From positions 202,163-266,162 of the forward strand of contig NZ_QDDR01000009.1 of assembly GCF_003075525.1 (NCBI RefSeq): a stretch of DNA of 64,000 nucleotides, given 5' to 3'. This DNA is from Pararhodobacter aggregans. Its GTDB lineage: Bacteria > Pseudomonadota > Alphaproteobacteria > Rhodobacterales > Rhodobacteraceae. Position 1 is the stretch's first letter. Each line of letters opens with the position of its first letter. Of the stretch, positions 1-8,032 are shown piece by piece. The notes beneath the pieces were generated by a model, which saw nothing but the letters and a program-made list of their open reading frames with translations, was not told where the DNA came from and searched no databases. The position numbers and the translations under genes are program-made.

Positions 1-409
1 CGAAAGTGTCGAGAAGGGCCTGTTCCTCGGCCCGGATAAAACGATGCGTGATCAGCGGCGGGAAGACTGCGACCAGCAGCAGCGCGCTGAGCGTCCCCCA
101 CAGCAGGCCGGTGCCCAGCAGCGCCAGCGCCATCCCGGTATAGATCGGGTTGCGGTTCAGCCGGTAGGGCCCCTCGACGATCAGGGCCTTCGGCACCCGC
201 CGCGGCTCGATCGCCGTGCGCTTGCGCCAGAACCAGAGCGCGGCCCAGCCGGCCAGCCCGACACCCGCCGCCAGCAGGACCCAGCCCAAAGGCCAGGCCC
301 AGCCGCCGAAACGGAGCAGCGGCAGGAGCCACGCAAGCAACCCCTGCAGCAGGCAAAAGCCCAGCGCCCAGACCGGCGGCAGGTCGGGAAAGCCCCGCAG
401 GTGGCTCAC
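1..409 (-). CDS. Isoprenylcysteine carboxylmethyltransferase-family membrane protein (partial)
   Basis: Only the first 136 codons are inside the window; the 3' end lies beyond base 1. Hydrophobic stretches at about residues 12-32 and 38-60 are followed by the family signature: GPY at residues 80-82, RNP at 86-88 and Y90, then another membrane segment. This is typical of ICMT/PEMT-like membrane methyltransferases, which use S-adenosylmethionine; the substrate cannot be told from sequence. The GTG start overlaps the glcB stop codon (GTGA), so it is probably translated by coupling from the glcB mRNA. No functional link to malate synthase is evident. Confidence 0.75.
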   Translation of the reverse strand, partial: MSHLRGFPDLPPVWALGFCLLQGLLAWLLPLLRFGGWAWPLGWVLLAAGVGLAGWAALWFWRKRTAIEPRRVPKALIVEGPYRLNRNPIYTGMALALLGTGLLWGTLSALLLVAVFPPLITHRFIRAEEQALLDTF

Positions 410-2568
410 GCCCTTGCGGCCTTCAGCTCCAGCCTGCGGGCATGCAGCACCGGCTCGGTATAGCCGGACGGCTGCTCGCGCCCCTTGAACACCAGATCAC
501 AGGCCGCCTGAAAGGCGATGCCGTCAAAGCCCGGCGCCATGGCCACATAGAGCGGGTCTCCCGCGTTCTGCCGGTCGACCACGGCGGCCATCTTCTTCAT
601 CCCGGCCATGACCTGCGCCTCGGAAATCACCCCGTGATGCAGCCAGTTGGCCAAGGCCTGCGAGGAGATGCGGCAGGTCGCCCGATCCTCCATCAGCCCG
701 ACATCGTGAATATCCGGCACCTTGGAACAGCCGACGCCCTGATCCACCCAGCGCACGACATAGCCCAGGATGCCCTGCGCGTTGTTCTCGATCTCGGCGG
801 TGATCTCGTCCTCCGACCAGTTCACGCCCTGCGCCACCGGGATGGTCAGCAGGTCGTCCAGCGTGCCGCGCGCCCCGCCCGCCGCGATCTCGTCCTGCCG
901 GGCCATCACGTCGACCTGATGGTAATGCGTGGCGTGCAGCGTGGCGGCGGTGGGCGAGGGCACCCAGGCGCAGGTCGCGCCCGCCTTCGGATGGCCGATC
1001 TTCTGCTTCAGCATCTCGGCCATCAGATCGGGCGCCGCCCACATCCCCTTGCCGATCTGCGCGTGCCCCTTCAGCCCGCAGGCCAGCCCGATATCGACGT
1101 TGCGGTCTTCATAGCTGGCGATCCAGGGCTGGGACTTCATGTCGCCCTTCTTCACCATCGGCCCCGCTTCCATCGAGGTGTGGATCTCGTCCCCCGTCCG
1201 GTCGAGGAAGCCGGTGTTGATGAAGGCCACCCGGTGCTTCGCCGCCCGGATGCATTCCTTGAGGTTGGCCGAGGTGCGGCGCTCCTCATCCATGATCCCC
1301 AGCTTGACGGTGTAGCGTGGCAGGCCCAGCGCCTTTTCGACCTCGGTGAAGATCTCGTCGGCGAAGGCCACTTCCTCGGGGCCATGCATCTTGGGCTTCA
1401 CCACATAGACCGAGCCATGCAGCGAATTGCGCGGGCCTTCGGTCTTCCGCAGGTCATGCATCGCACAAAGCACCGTGACCATCGCGTCCAGAAGCCCCTC
1501 ACCCGCCTCGCGCCCCTCGGCATCGAGCACGGCGGGGTTGGTCATCAGATGGCCCACGTTGCGGACCAGCATCAGCGCCCGGCATTTGACCGTCAGCGGG
1601 GCGCCCGAGGGCGTGCGATAGGCGAAATCCGGGTTCAGGCGGCGGGTGAAGGTCTTGCCGCCCTTCGAGACCTCTTCCGAAAGGTCGCCCTTCATCAGGC
1701 CCAGCCAGTTGCCCCAGGCCAGAACCTTGTCCTCGCCATCGACCGCCGCGACCGAATCCTCGCAATCCATGATCGCGCTGATCGCGCTCTCCAGATAGAC
1801 ATCCGAGATCCCGGCGGGATCGGTGCTGCCCACCGGGGTCGAGGGATCGACCAGGATTTCGATCATCAGCCCGTTGCGCCGCAGGATGACCTGCAGCGGG
1901 CAGAGGTCGTTCTCCAGCCAGGCGAGGAATTGCCCGGGATCGGCCAGCCCCGTCTCGCCCTTCGCCGTGGTCAGGACCAGCGCATTGTCCTTGACGGCAA
2001 GCCCCGTCACCTCGGCCCAGCTTGCGCCGTTCAGGGGCGCCGCCTTGTCCAGATGCGCCTTGGCCCAGGCCACCACCCGCGCGCCGCGCGCCGGGTCGTA
2101 ACCCTTGCCGGAAGGCAGGTCGCCCAGCGCATCGGTGCCATAGAGCGCGTCATAGAGGCTGCCCCAGCGCGCATTCGCCGCGTTCAGCGCATAGCGCGCG
2201 TTCATCACCGGCACGACCAGCTGCGGGCCGGGGGTGGTGGCGATCTCGGGGTCGATGCCCGAGGTCTCGATGCGGAAATCCGGCCCTTCCGGCACCAGAT
2301 AGCCGATCTCGGCCAGGAACGCCCGATAGGCGGCGGCATCGAACGCCTGCCCCTTGCGCGCGACATGCCAGGCGTCGATCTGCGCCTGCATCGCCTCGCG
2401 CTTCGCCAAGAGCGCGCGGTTCTTCGGACCCAGCCCGTTCACCAGCCCCGCCAGCCCCGCCCAGAAGGCATCGGCCCCGATGCCGGTGCCCGGCAGCGCC
2501 TCTCCCTCGATGAAGGCCACCACGCGGGCATCCACCTGAAGACCCGCCTTGTCGATGCGCCGCACCAT
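406..2568 (-). CDS. glcB: Malate synthase G
   Basis: Condenses glyoxylate with acetyl-CoA to malate in the cytoplasm, the second step of the glyoxylate bypass or glyoxylate assimilation. The 720-residue product matches the usual malate synthase G length (about 720-730), not the shorter A form. Visible family blocks are LPGTG near the N-terminus, [12 protein letters not shown] with the catalytic Arg, [12 protein letters not shown] with a Mg-binding Glu, and the Cys-containing [17 protein letters not shown] near the C-terminus. The frame is open to 2631, but I chose the ATG at 2568 because it matches the family N-terminus (...GLQV...FIE...LPGTG) and has a GGGAG Shine-Dalgarno. No isocitrate lyase gene is adjacent. 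A promoter with an internal palindrome lies just upstream. Confidence 0.95.
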   Translation of the reverse strand: MVRRIDKAGLQVDARVVAFIEGEALPGTGIGADAFWAGLAGLVNGLGPKNRALLAKREAMQAQIDAWHVARKGQAFDAAAYRAFLAEIGYLVPEGPDFRIETSGIDPEIATTPGPQLVVPVMNARYALNAANARWGSLYDALYGTDALGDLPSGKGYDPARGARVVAWAKAHLDKAAPLNGASWAEVTGLAVKDNALVLTTAKGETGLADPGQFLAWLENDLCPLQVILRRNGLMIEILVDPSTPVGSTDPAGISDVYLESAISAIMDCEDSVAAVDGEDKVLAWGNWLGLMKGDLSEEVSKGGKTFTRRLNPDFAYRTPSGAPLTVKCRALMLVRNVGHLMTNPAVLDAEGREAGEGLLDAMVTVLCAMHDLRKTEGPRNSLHGSVYVVKPKMHGPEEVAFADEIFTEVEKALGLPRYTVKLGIMDEERRTSANLKECIRAAKHRVAFINTGFLDRTGDEIHTSMEAGPMVKKGDMKSQPWIASYEDRNVDIGLACGLKGHAQIGKGMWAAPDLMAEMLKQKIGHPKAGATCAWVPSPTAATLHATHYHQVDVMARQDEIAAGGARGTLDDLLTIPVAQGVNWSEDEITAEIENNAQGILGYVVRWVDQGVGCSKVPDIHDVGLMEDRATCRISSQALANWLHHGVISEAQVMAGMKKMAAVVDRQNAGDPLYVAMAPGFDGIAFQAACDLVFKGREQPSGYTEPVLHARRLELKAARA

Positions 2569-2601
2569 CGCCCACTCCCGTCCCACCGGCCCCACGGCCT
2601 G

Positions 2602-2631
2602 ATTGTATGCTGTTGTAGACAATACGAACAA
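2602..2631 (-). promoter_or_regulatory. Candidate glcB promoter with internal operator
   Basis: On the minus strand TTGTTC (2631-2626) and TACAAT (2607-2602) form a sigma70-like -35/-10 pair with an 18-nt spacer, giving a leader of about 27 nt before the glcB ATG. The spacer contains TTGTCTACAA (2622-2613), with arms TTGT and ACAA around two bases. Operators of GntR/FadR-type regulators often have this form, so repression by such a factor is inferred. No such regulator gene is adjacent. Confidence 0.45.
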
Positions 2632-2703
2632 AGGTTTCCGATAGGCAACACGCGATTGCTGCCCCGCAGCAGCGAAATCCCCACAGGAGTTTTCGGAAAA
2701 ATT

Positions 2704-2723
2704 AGTTAGTCTCTGACCTAACT
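2704..2723. promoter_or_regulatory. Inverted repeat 1 upstream of the VOC-ArsR operon
   Basis: AGTTAG (2704-2709) and CTAACT (2718-2723) are perfect arms around an 8-base spacer. The same half-site word recurs 30 bases further on in inverted repeat 2. A natural candidate ligand is the ArsR-family regulator encoded as the third gene of the downstream operon; that assignment is inference. Confidence 0.5.
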
Positions 2724-2725
2724 TT

Positions 2726-2768
2726 TTGCTTGCGCGACTCGGGGCGAATAGTTAGTCAAATAACTAAC
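2726..2768 (+). promoter_or_regulatory. Candidate operon promoter overlapping inverted repeat 2
   Basis: TTGCTT (2726-2731) and TAGTTA (2749-2754), 17 bases apart, are the best sigma70-like match before the VOC gene, though the -10 is weak. The -10 lies inside a palindrome that can be read in two overlapping registers: GTTAGT-CAAATA-ACTAAC (2751-2768) or TAGTTA-GTCAAA-TAACTA (2749-2766). A repressor bound here would block the promoter, as expected for ArsR autorepression. Confidence 0.45.
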
Positions 2769-2785
2769 CAACATGGGAGAGCCCG

Positions 2786-3178
2786 ATGCCCCGCATGATC
2801 TTCGTCAACCTGCCCGTCGCCGACCTGCCGAAATCCATGTCTTTCTGGCGCGCGCTGGGCTTCGATTTCAACCTCGACTACACGGACGAGACGGCGGCCT
2901 GCCTGGTGCTGTCGGACACGATCTTCGCCATGCTGCTGACCCACGACAAGTTCCGCGGCTTTGCCCGGCGCGAACCGGCCGACACCGCCACCCACCGCGA
3001 GGCGCTGATCGCCCTGTCGCTGGACAGCCGCGACGACGTGGACCGCATCGTCGAGGCCGCCTTGGCCCATGGCGGCGCCGCGCATGGCGAGGCGATGGAC
3101 CACGGTTTCATGTATTACCGCCCCTTCACCGACCCGGACGGCCACGTTTGGGAACTGACCTATTTCCCGGCCGCCTGA
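2786..3178 (+). CDS. VOC-superfamily (glyoxalase/bleomycin-resistance fold) protein
   Basis: A 130-residue single VOC module starting with the typical beta-strand FVNLPVADLPKSMSFW and ending with the DPDGHVWEL signature that carries the C-terminal metal-ligand Glu. VOC proteins are metal enzymes or binding proteins; substrate cannot be predicted. The start at 2786 follows GGGAGA. It is the first gene of an operon with DHFR-like, ArsR and two SRPBCC genes, with a 1-base gap to the next gene, and two palindromes precede it. The association with ArsR and SRPBCC suggests an inducible small-molecule response. Confidence 0.85.
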   Translation: MPRMIFVNLPVADLPKSMSFWRALGFDFNLDYTDETAACLVLSDTIFAMLLTHDKFRGFARREPADTATHREALIALSLDSRDDVDRIVEAALAHGGAAHGEAMDHGFMYYRPFTDPDGHVWELTYFPAA

Positions 3179-3179
3179 C

Positions 3180-3821
3180 ATGTCCCTGATCCGCGTGGAA
3201 AGTTTCACCGTCTCGGCCGATGGTTACGGCGCCGGGCGCGACCAGTCGCTTGAGGCACCGATGGGCGTGAACGCGCAGGGGTTGCACGGCTGGGCCTTCC
3301 AGACCCGCACCTTCCGGGCGATGTTCGGACAGGAGGGCGGCTCGGAGGGCGCGGATGACCGCATCGCCCGCCGGGGGTTCGAGACTATCGGCGCCTGGGT
3401 CATGGGGCGGCACATGTTCACCCACGAACGCGGGCCCTGGTCGGACTCGGACTGGCGCGGATGGTGGGGGGAAACCCCACCCTACCATTGCCCGGTCTTC
3501 GTGCTGACCCACCACGCCCGGCCCGACCTGCGCGTCGCCGATACCACCTTCCATTTCGTGACCGGGGGGCTGGAAACCGCGCTGACCCGGGCGAAAGCGG
3601 CGGCGCGGGGGCAGGACGTGCGCCTCGGCGGCGGGGTCGCCACGCTGCGCGAGGGCTTCACCCGGGGCCTGATCGACCGCGCCCATATCGCGGTCTCGCC
3701 GGTCCTGCTGGGCGGGGGGGAATCGCTGTGGCAGGACCTCGACCTCCCCGCACTGGGCTACCAGGTCACGGAAACCCTGCCCACCGAGCACGCCACCCAC
3801 CTGACCCTGATGCGCGGATGA
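3180..3821 (+). CDS. Dihydrofolate reductase-family (RibD C-terminal) protein
   Basis: 213 residues of the bacterial DHFR/RibD-C superfamily, presumed NADPH-dependent reductases of unknown substrate. Recognisable parts are the N-terminal strand with FTVSADGYGAG, the MGRHMF block, PVFVLTHH, the nucleotide-binding GQDVRLGGG region and the late SPVLLGGGESLW motif. It follows the VOC gene by one base and its TGA overlaps the ATG of the ArsR gene (ATGA), so the genes are translationally coupled. Family members of this type often sit beside ArsR or AHSA1 genes. Confidence 0.85.
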   Translation: MSLIRVESFTVSADGYGAGRDQSLEAPMGVNAQGLHGWAFQTRTFRAMFGQEGGSEGADDRIARRGFETIGAWVMGRHMFTHERGPWSDSDWRGWWGETPPYHCPVFVLTHHARPDLRVADTTFHFVTGGLETALTRAKAAARGQDVRLGGGVATLREGFTRGLIDRAHIAVSPVLLGGGESLWQDLDLPALGYQVTETLPTEHATHLTLMRG

Positions 3822-4168
3822 GCGCCGAGCCGCGCCTCGACGCCCTGTTCCAGGCCCTTGCCGATCCGACGCGGCGGGCCATCCTGTCGCAACTGGCGCT
3901 CGGCCCCGCCAGCGTCAGCGATCTGGCGCAGCCCTTCGACATGGCGCTGCCCTCGCTGATGGGCCACCTGCGCAAGCTGGAGGACGCGGGGCTGATCGAC
4001 ACGAAAAAGGACGGCCGCGTCCGCACCTGCGCCATCGTGCCCGAGGCCTTCGCCCCGGTGCGTGGCTGGCTGGATGAGCAACGCGCCCTGTGGGAGGGGC
4101 GGCTGGACCGGCTGGAAGACTACGTCCTGCAATTGATGAAGGAGAGACGCGATGATTCTGGATCCTGA
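3818..4168 (+). CDS. ArsR-family winged-helix regulator (module 1)
   Basis: A 116-residue HTH regulator of the SdpR/ArsR type that accompanies SRPBCC proteins. The opening motif LDALFQALADPTRRAIL and the recognition region SLMGHLRKLEDAGLI are characteristic. There is no Cys metal site of the classical ArsR type, so it is unlikely to sense arsenic. The ATG overlaps the previous stop, and the 3' end overlaps the next gene by 17 bases. It probably represses its own operon through the palindromes at 2704-2768; this is inferred from position. Confidence 0.9.
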   Translation: MSAEPRLDALFQALADPTRRAILSQLALGPASVSDLAQPFDMALPSLMGHLRKLEDAGLIDTKKDGRVRTCAIVPEAFAPVRGWLDEQRALWEGRLDRLEDYVLQLMKERRDDSGS

Positions 4169-4625
4169 AACCGACCTGAAACTCACCCGCACGCTCAACG
4201 CCCCCCGCGCCCTGCTCTGGGATTGCTGGACCAAGCCCGAGCATCTGGTGCATTGGTTCGTCCCGCGGCCGCACAAGGTCACGGCCTGCGAGCTGGATGT
4301 CCGGCCCGGCGGCAAGTGCAACACCACTTTCGAAGTGGACGGCACCGAAATGCCCAACAACGGCGTCTATCTGGAGGTGATCCCGGGCGAGAAGCTGGTC
4401 TTCACCGACACCTATACCGAAGGCTGGAAACCCAGCCCCGAGCCCTTCATGACCGCCATCATCACCTTCGAGGATGCGGGCGAGGGCAGGACCACCTACA
4501 CCGCCATCGCCCGCCACCGGAATCCCGAGAGTGCCAAGCAGCACGCCGACATGGGCTTTTATGACGGCTGGGGCACAGTCGCCACGCAGCTTGAGGAATA
4601 CGCGCAGGGGCTGGCCGCGAAATGA
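4152..4625 (+). CDS. SRPBCC (AHSA1-like) domain protein
   Basis: 157 residues forming one START/Bet v1-type hydrophobic-ligand domain: LTRTLNAPRALLWDCWT, then WFVPRP, VRPGG, and a C-terminal helix with GFYDGWGTVATQLEEYA. Such domains bind hydrophobic small molecules or act as cofactor-less catalysts. The start overlaps the ArsR coding end, and the stop overlaps the next ATG (ATGA). Being encoded with ArsR suggests it binds or processes the molecule the operon responds to; that is inference. Confidence 0.88.
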   Translation: MILDPETDLKLTRTLNAPRALLWDCWTKPEHLVHWFVPRPHKVTACELDVRPGGKCNTTFEVDGTEMPNNGVYLEVIPGEKLVFTDTYTEGWKPSPEPFMTAIITFEDAGEGRTTYTAIARHRNPESAKQHADMGFYDGWGTVATQLEEYAQGLAAK

Positions 4626-5494
4626 CCAGCCGCTTCGCCACCCTCGTCTTCGAGCGTCATGTCGCGGCCCCGCCCTCGGCGCTGTGGCACGCCTGGATCA
4701 GCCCCGCGGCCCGCGCCCTGTGGTCGGCGCCGAATGAGGCGGTGACGGTCGAATACCTCTCGGCCGATCCCCGTATCGGCGGCGAGGAGCTGTCGCTCTG
4801 CAAGGTCGAGGGGCAACCCGACATCGCCTGCGCCATCCGCTGGCTGGCGCTGGAACCGAACCGGCGCAGCGTCAATACCGAGGTGATCGGCTGCGACGGG
4901 GTGATGCTGTCGGCGGCGCTGGTCACCGCCGACCTGCTGTCCCAGGGCGAGGGCGCGGCGCTGAAGCTGACCGTGCAGCTGAGTTCGCTGGCCGAGGATA
5001 TGGAGCAGGGCTATCAGCAGGGCTTCGGCGCGGGGCTCGACAACCTCGTCGCCGTCGCCCACCGGACGATGGTGCTGGAGCGCGTCATCGCCGCGCCGCC
5101 CGCGCTGGTCTGGGAGGCCTGGACCGATCCCAAGGCGCTGCCGCTCTGGTGGGGCCCCGAGGGGTTTTCCTGCCGGACGCAGCGCATCGACCTGCGGGCC
5201 GGGGGCGAGTGGGTCTTCGACATGATCGGGCCGGACGGGACGGTGTTTCCCAACCACCACAAGATCAGCCGCCACGACGCGCTGGAACGCATCGACTATA
5301 CCCTGCATTGGGGCGAGGATGGGCCGAAACACGCCGATGCCTCGGCCCTGTTTCAGGATCTGGGCGGCAAGACCAAAGTTTCGCTCTGCATGACCTTCAG
5401 CACGCAGGACGAGCACGATCAGGCCAAGGGCTTCGGCGCCTATGAGCTGGGCTTGCAGACGCTCGACAAACTCGCCCGCCACCTCGGCGTCTGA
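4622..5494 (+). CDS. Tandem SRPBCC (double AHSA1-like) protein
   Basis: 290 residues containing two SRPBCC domains in one chain. The first (about 5-140) begins LVFERHVAAPPSALWHAWI; the second (about 145-290) begins VLERVIAAPPALVWEAWT and keeps the WWGP motif. The first domain has WSAP instead and is more diverged. It is the last gene of the ArsR operon, coupled by an ATGA overlap, and ends 1 base before the convergent photolyase-like gene. Internal duplication followed by divergence is the simplest reading. Confidence 0.85.
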   Translation: MTSRFATLVFERHVAAPPSALWHAWISPAARALWSAPNEAVTVEYLSADPRIGGEELSLCKVEGQPDIACAIRWLALEPNRRSVNTEVIGCDGVMLSAALVTADLLSQGEGAALKLTVQLSSLAEDMEQGYQQGFGAGLDNLVAVAHRTMVLERVIAAPPALVWEAWTDPKALPLWWGPEGFSCRTQRIDLRAGGEWVFDMIGPDGTVFPNHHKISRHDALERIDYTLHWGEDGPKHADASALFQDLGGKTKVSLCMTFSTQDEHDQAKGFGAYELGLQTLDKLARHLGV

Positions 5495-6802
5495 CTACAG
5501 GTCCAGCGCCATCTGCGTCCCGTCCCCCCGCCGCCGCGCGGGGCGCTGCGGCCCCTCGATCAGCGGGTCGAGGCCGGGGCGCGACCGGGGCGGCGCCAGT
5601 CGCGCCCGCATCAGCCGCGCCTCGCGCGTGGCATTCGCGGGATCGACCACCGGCTCGGGATAGCGCCCGGCCAGCAGGCGCCGCGCCGGGGGCCAGAGCC
5701 AGGGGGCGTGCAGATGCGCGGCGGGCACCCGCTGGAGTTCCGGCAACCAGCGACGGAGGAAGGCGCCCTCCGGGTCGAGCCGGCGCCCCAGCGCCACCGG
5801 ATCGGGCACCCGCCCCTCGCCCGCGCGGGCGATCTCGCGCCACAGGATCGCCGGGTCGTGATCGGTGGAGAGCCGCGCCAGATGCAGGCCGACCGCGGCC
5901 GGGTCCAGCCCCAGATGGTGCAGCCCGACCGCGGCCAGCAGCCCCCGCGACGGCCCGTCGAGCCAGCCGCCCGCCGCCAGCGCCCGCATCGCCGCGTCGA
6001 TATAGGGCAGGCCCGTCTCGCCCCGCGCCCAGGGTCCACGATCCGCCAGCCCCTCGGGTTCGTCCGGCACCGCCGCCAGCGCCGCTGCCCGCCTGCCCAG
6101 TTGCAGGCCCAGCGCCCGGCCCCGGGCCGAGCCCGCCACCGCCGCCCGCACCTCACGCGCCGACACCAGGCCGAAGGCCAGATAGGGCGACAGCCGTGAT
6201 CCGGTCCGTTCCGCCATCAGCGCGGTGGCCTGCGACGGCGCATAACCCTCGCCCCGCGCCTCCAGCCAGCCCTGCAACAACGCGAGCCCCGCCGCCCGCC
6301 CGCCCGGCTGGCGGAAGCGGCAGGGATCCTCGGCCAGCCCCAGCGCCCGCATGCCGGGCAAGGCGCCGGTCCCCTCGGCCACCGGCGGCAGGACCGGCGC
6401 GGGCAGGACGGCGCCCTGACCCTCGGCCAGTTCCAGCCAGTCCAGCCCCCGGCCCCGGGCCCAGTCGCGCACCCGGGCGAATCGCGCCCGCGCAAGGGCG
6501 TTGCCGGTCTCGGGATGGGTCACGATGCGGGTGAAGCGATGCTTGGCCTGCAGGCGCGCCAGAACCTCGACCGCCTCGCCCGCCCGCAGGATCAGCGGCT
6601 GGCCGGCCCGCGCCAGATCCTCGCGCAGCGAGCGCAGCGATTCCTCCAGAAACGCGAAATGTCGGCCGGACGCATCTGCCCCCGCCCAGAGATCGGGCTC
6701 GGCCACATAGACCGGCAACACCGGCCCCTCGGCCGCGGCCCGGGTCAGCGCGGGGTGGTCATCGACCCTCAGGTCGCGCCGGAACCAGACGAGAGACAGC
6801 AT
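5495..6802 (-). CDS. Deoxyribodipyrimidine photolyase-like protein, diverged FAD domain
   Basis: 435 residues, shorter than class I photolyases (about 470). The N-terminal antenna domain is intact (VWFRRDLRVDDHPAL; THPETG near 96) and RLSPYLAFG at 203-211 and TGLPYIDAAMR at 263-273 are clear photolyase words. The next blocks are not conserved: the usual HNRxRM is DGPSRG at about 282, and the DGD-A-N-N-W-Q-W segment is STDHDPAILWREI at about 312-324, so the Asn that faces FAD N5 is missing. DNA-repair activity is therefore doubtful. The gene is convergent with the SRPBCC operon, with no gap. Confidence 0.75.
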   Translation of the reverse strand: MLSLVWFRRDLRVDDHPALTRAAAEGPVLPVYVAEPDLWAGADASGRHFAFLEESLRSLREDLARAGQPLILRAGEAVEVLARLQAKHRFTRIVTHPETGNALARARFARVRDWARGRGLDWLELAEGQGAVLPAPVLPPVAEGTGALPGMRALGLAEDPCRFRQPGGRAAGLALLQGWLEARGEGYAPSQATALMAERTGSRLSPYLAFGLVSAREVRAAVAGSARGRALGLQLGRRAAALAAVPDEPEGLADRGPWARGETGLPYIDAAMRALAAGGWLDGPSRGLLAAVGLHHLGLDPAAVGLHLARLSTDHDPAILWREIARAGEGRVPDPVALGRRLDPEGAFLRRWLPELQRVPAAHLHAPWLWPPARRLLAGRYPEPVVDPANATREARLMRARLAPPRSRPGLDPLIEGPQRPARRRGDGTQMALDL

Positions 6803-6977
6803 GCGGGGACCGAACAGCGAAGCAGATGTTCATGGTTTACCCCCTGCGCGCCCCGCTCTGCAACCCCGCCGCATCACCGCCCCGGAAGAAACCGCAAACC
6901 ACCCTCGGAGGGCCGCAATCTCGCCCGAAAGCACCGCTCAATTAACCACGAAGCAAAACCGCACGGAGACCCCGCCC

Positions 6978-7136
6978 ATGACCTTCTCGCAAGCCGCCCT
7001 CGACTTCCTCGGCCAGGCCGTGAAACTGCCGCTCAACCTCTTTGCCGAGGACGAGCAGCGGGTCTTCGAACGCCTCGACGACCTGCACCGCCACCTGCCG
7101 GACACGCTGCCGGAAAAGCGGTTCTTCAAGCATTGA
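6978..7136 (+). CDS. Small conserved-looking protein of unknown function (52 aa)
   Basis: I do not recognise a family. The ATG at 6978 has GGAG nine bases upstream and G/C-rich third positions. The frame stays open upstream to 6801, but no better start is seen. The sequence is charged and amphipathic (FAEDEQRVFERLDDLHRHLP), ends KRFFKH, and has no signal peptide. It stands alone between the divergent photolyase-like gene and convergent mipZ, 3 bases from the mipZ stop. Confidence 0.55.
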   Translation: MTFSQAALDFLGQAVKLPLNLFAEDEQRVFERLDDLHRHLPDTLPEKRFFKH

Positions 7137-7139
7137 GGG

Positions 7140-7949
7140 TCAGACGCTGACCTGAAGGCCCGGCAGGCGCAGCGCGGTCAAGAGATCGCGCAATTCCTGC
7201 CGTGCGGCGACGTTCGAGATGTTCATCTGCTCGACGCCGGTATCCTTCAGATCGAGCAGCGTTAGCCCGCGCGGGAACAGTTCGCGGAAGATCACGCGCT
7301 CGGAAAACCCGGGCGCCACGCGGAAGCCGATGCGCTTGGACAGGGCGTCCAGCGCCTCGCCGACCTTGCGCTTGTTGTGCATCTGCTGCGCGCCCAGACG
7401 GTTGCGCAGCACGATCCAGTCAATCGGCTTCAGCCCGGCCTTGGCGCGCAGCTGCCGCGCCTGCCAGACCATCTCGGCATAGATCGAGGGGCCCAGCACC
7501 GCGTTGGTGTTCGGGTCGATCCGCGCCAGCAGGTCGAAATCGACGAAACTGTCGTTCATCGGCGTGATGAGCGTATCGGCCAGCGAATGCGCCACCTGGC
7601 TCAGCCGTGTATGGCTGCCGGGGCAGTCGATGACGATGAAATCGCTGGCCTCGTCGAGGCCCGCCATCGCCTCGGACAGGCGGTGGTCGTTGATGTTCTC
7701 GCCCGCGGGCAGGCTGGCCGGGTCGATGGCGGGCAGCTCGCGGTAGACCGGGCTGGGCAGGGTGATCCCCTCGCGCGCGCAGAAGGCGTTGCGGTTCTCG
7801 ACATAGCGGCCGAAGGTCCGCTGCCGGACATCGAGGTCCAGCGCCCCCACCCGGTGCCCCATCCGCGCCAGAGCCGTTGCAATATGCATGGCGGTCGTGG
7901 ACTTGCCCGACCCGCCCTTCTCGTTGCCGGTGACGATGATATGCGCCAC
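7140..7949 (-). CDS. mipZ: MipZ-type division-plane positioning ATPase
   Basis: 269 residues of the ParA/MinD superfamily. The deviant Walker A NEKGGSGKSTT near the N-terminus, followed by LDLDVRQRTFGRYVENR, is the MipZ signature. The block TPMNDSFVDFDLLARIDP and the C-terminal FRELFPRGLTLLDL match Caulobacter MipZ. MipZ forms a gradient from the chromosome poles and blocks FtsZ assembly away from midcell. The frame is open far upstream, but the GTG at 7949, with AGGAAG in front, gives the family N-terminus (AHIIVTGNEKGG). It is not next to parAB, which is normal for mipZ. Confidence 0.92.
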   Translation of the reverse strand: MAHIIVTGNEKGGSGKSTTAMHIATALARMGHRVGALDLDVRQRTFGRYVENRNAFCAREGITLPSPVYRELPAIDPASLPAGENINDHRLSEAMAGLDEASDFIVIDCPGSHTRLSQVAHSLADTLITPMNDSFVDFDLLARIDPNTNAVLGPSIYAEMVWQARQLRAKAGLKPIDWIVLRNRLGAQQMHNKRKVGEALDALSKRIGFRVAPGFSERVIFRELFPRGLTLLDLKDTGVEQMNISNVAARQELRDLLTALRLPGLQVSV

Positions 7950-8032
7950 GGTGTCTTCCTGCCTTTTTCCCGCCCTTCGCGGCGTCGGCGGACCATATGC
8001 CGAGGCTCCGCGCGGGGAAAGCGGAAACCCGC

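Noticed and set aside
442..2709. Long open frame antisense to glcB (755 codons)
   Set aside because: It mirrors the high-GC codon pattern of glcB, has no family motifs and no ribosome site; glcB itself is unmistakable.
3818..4168. Arsenic-resistance regulator
   Set aside because: The ArsR proteins here lack the Cys metal site and have no arsenate reductase or arsenite pump nearby.
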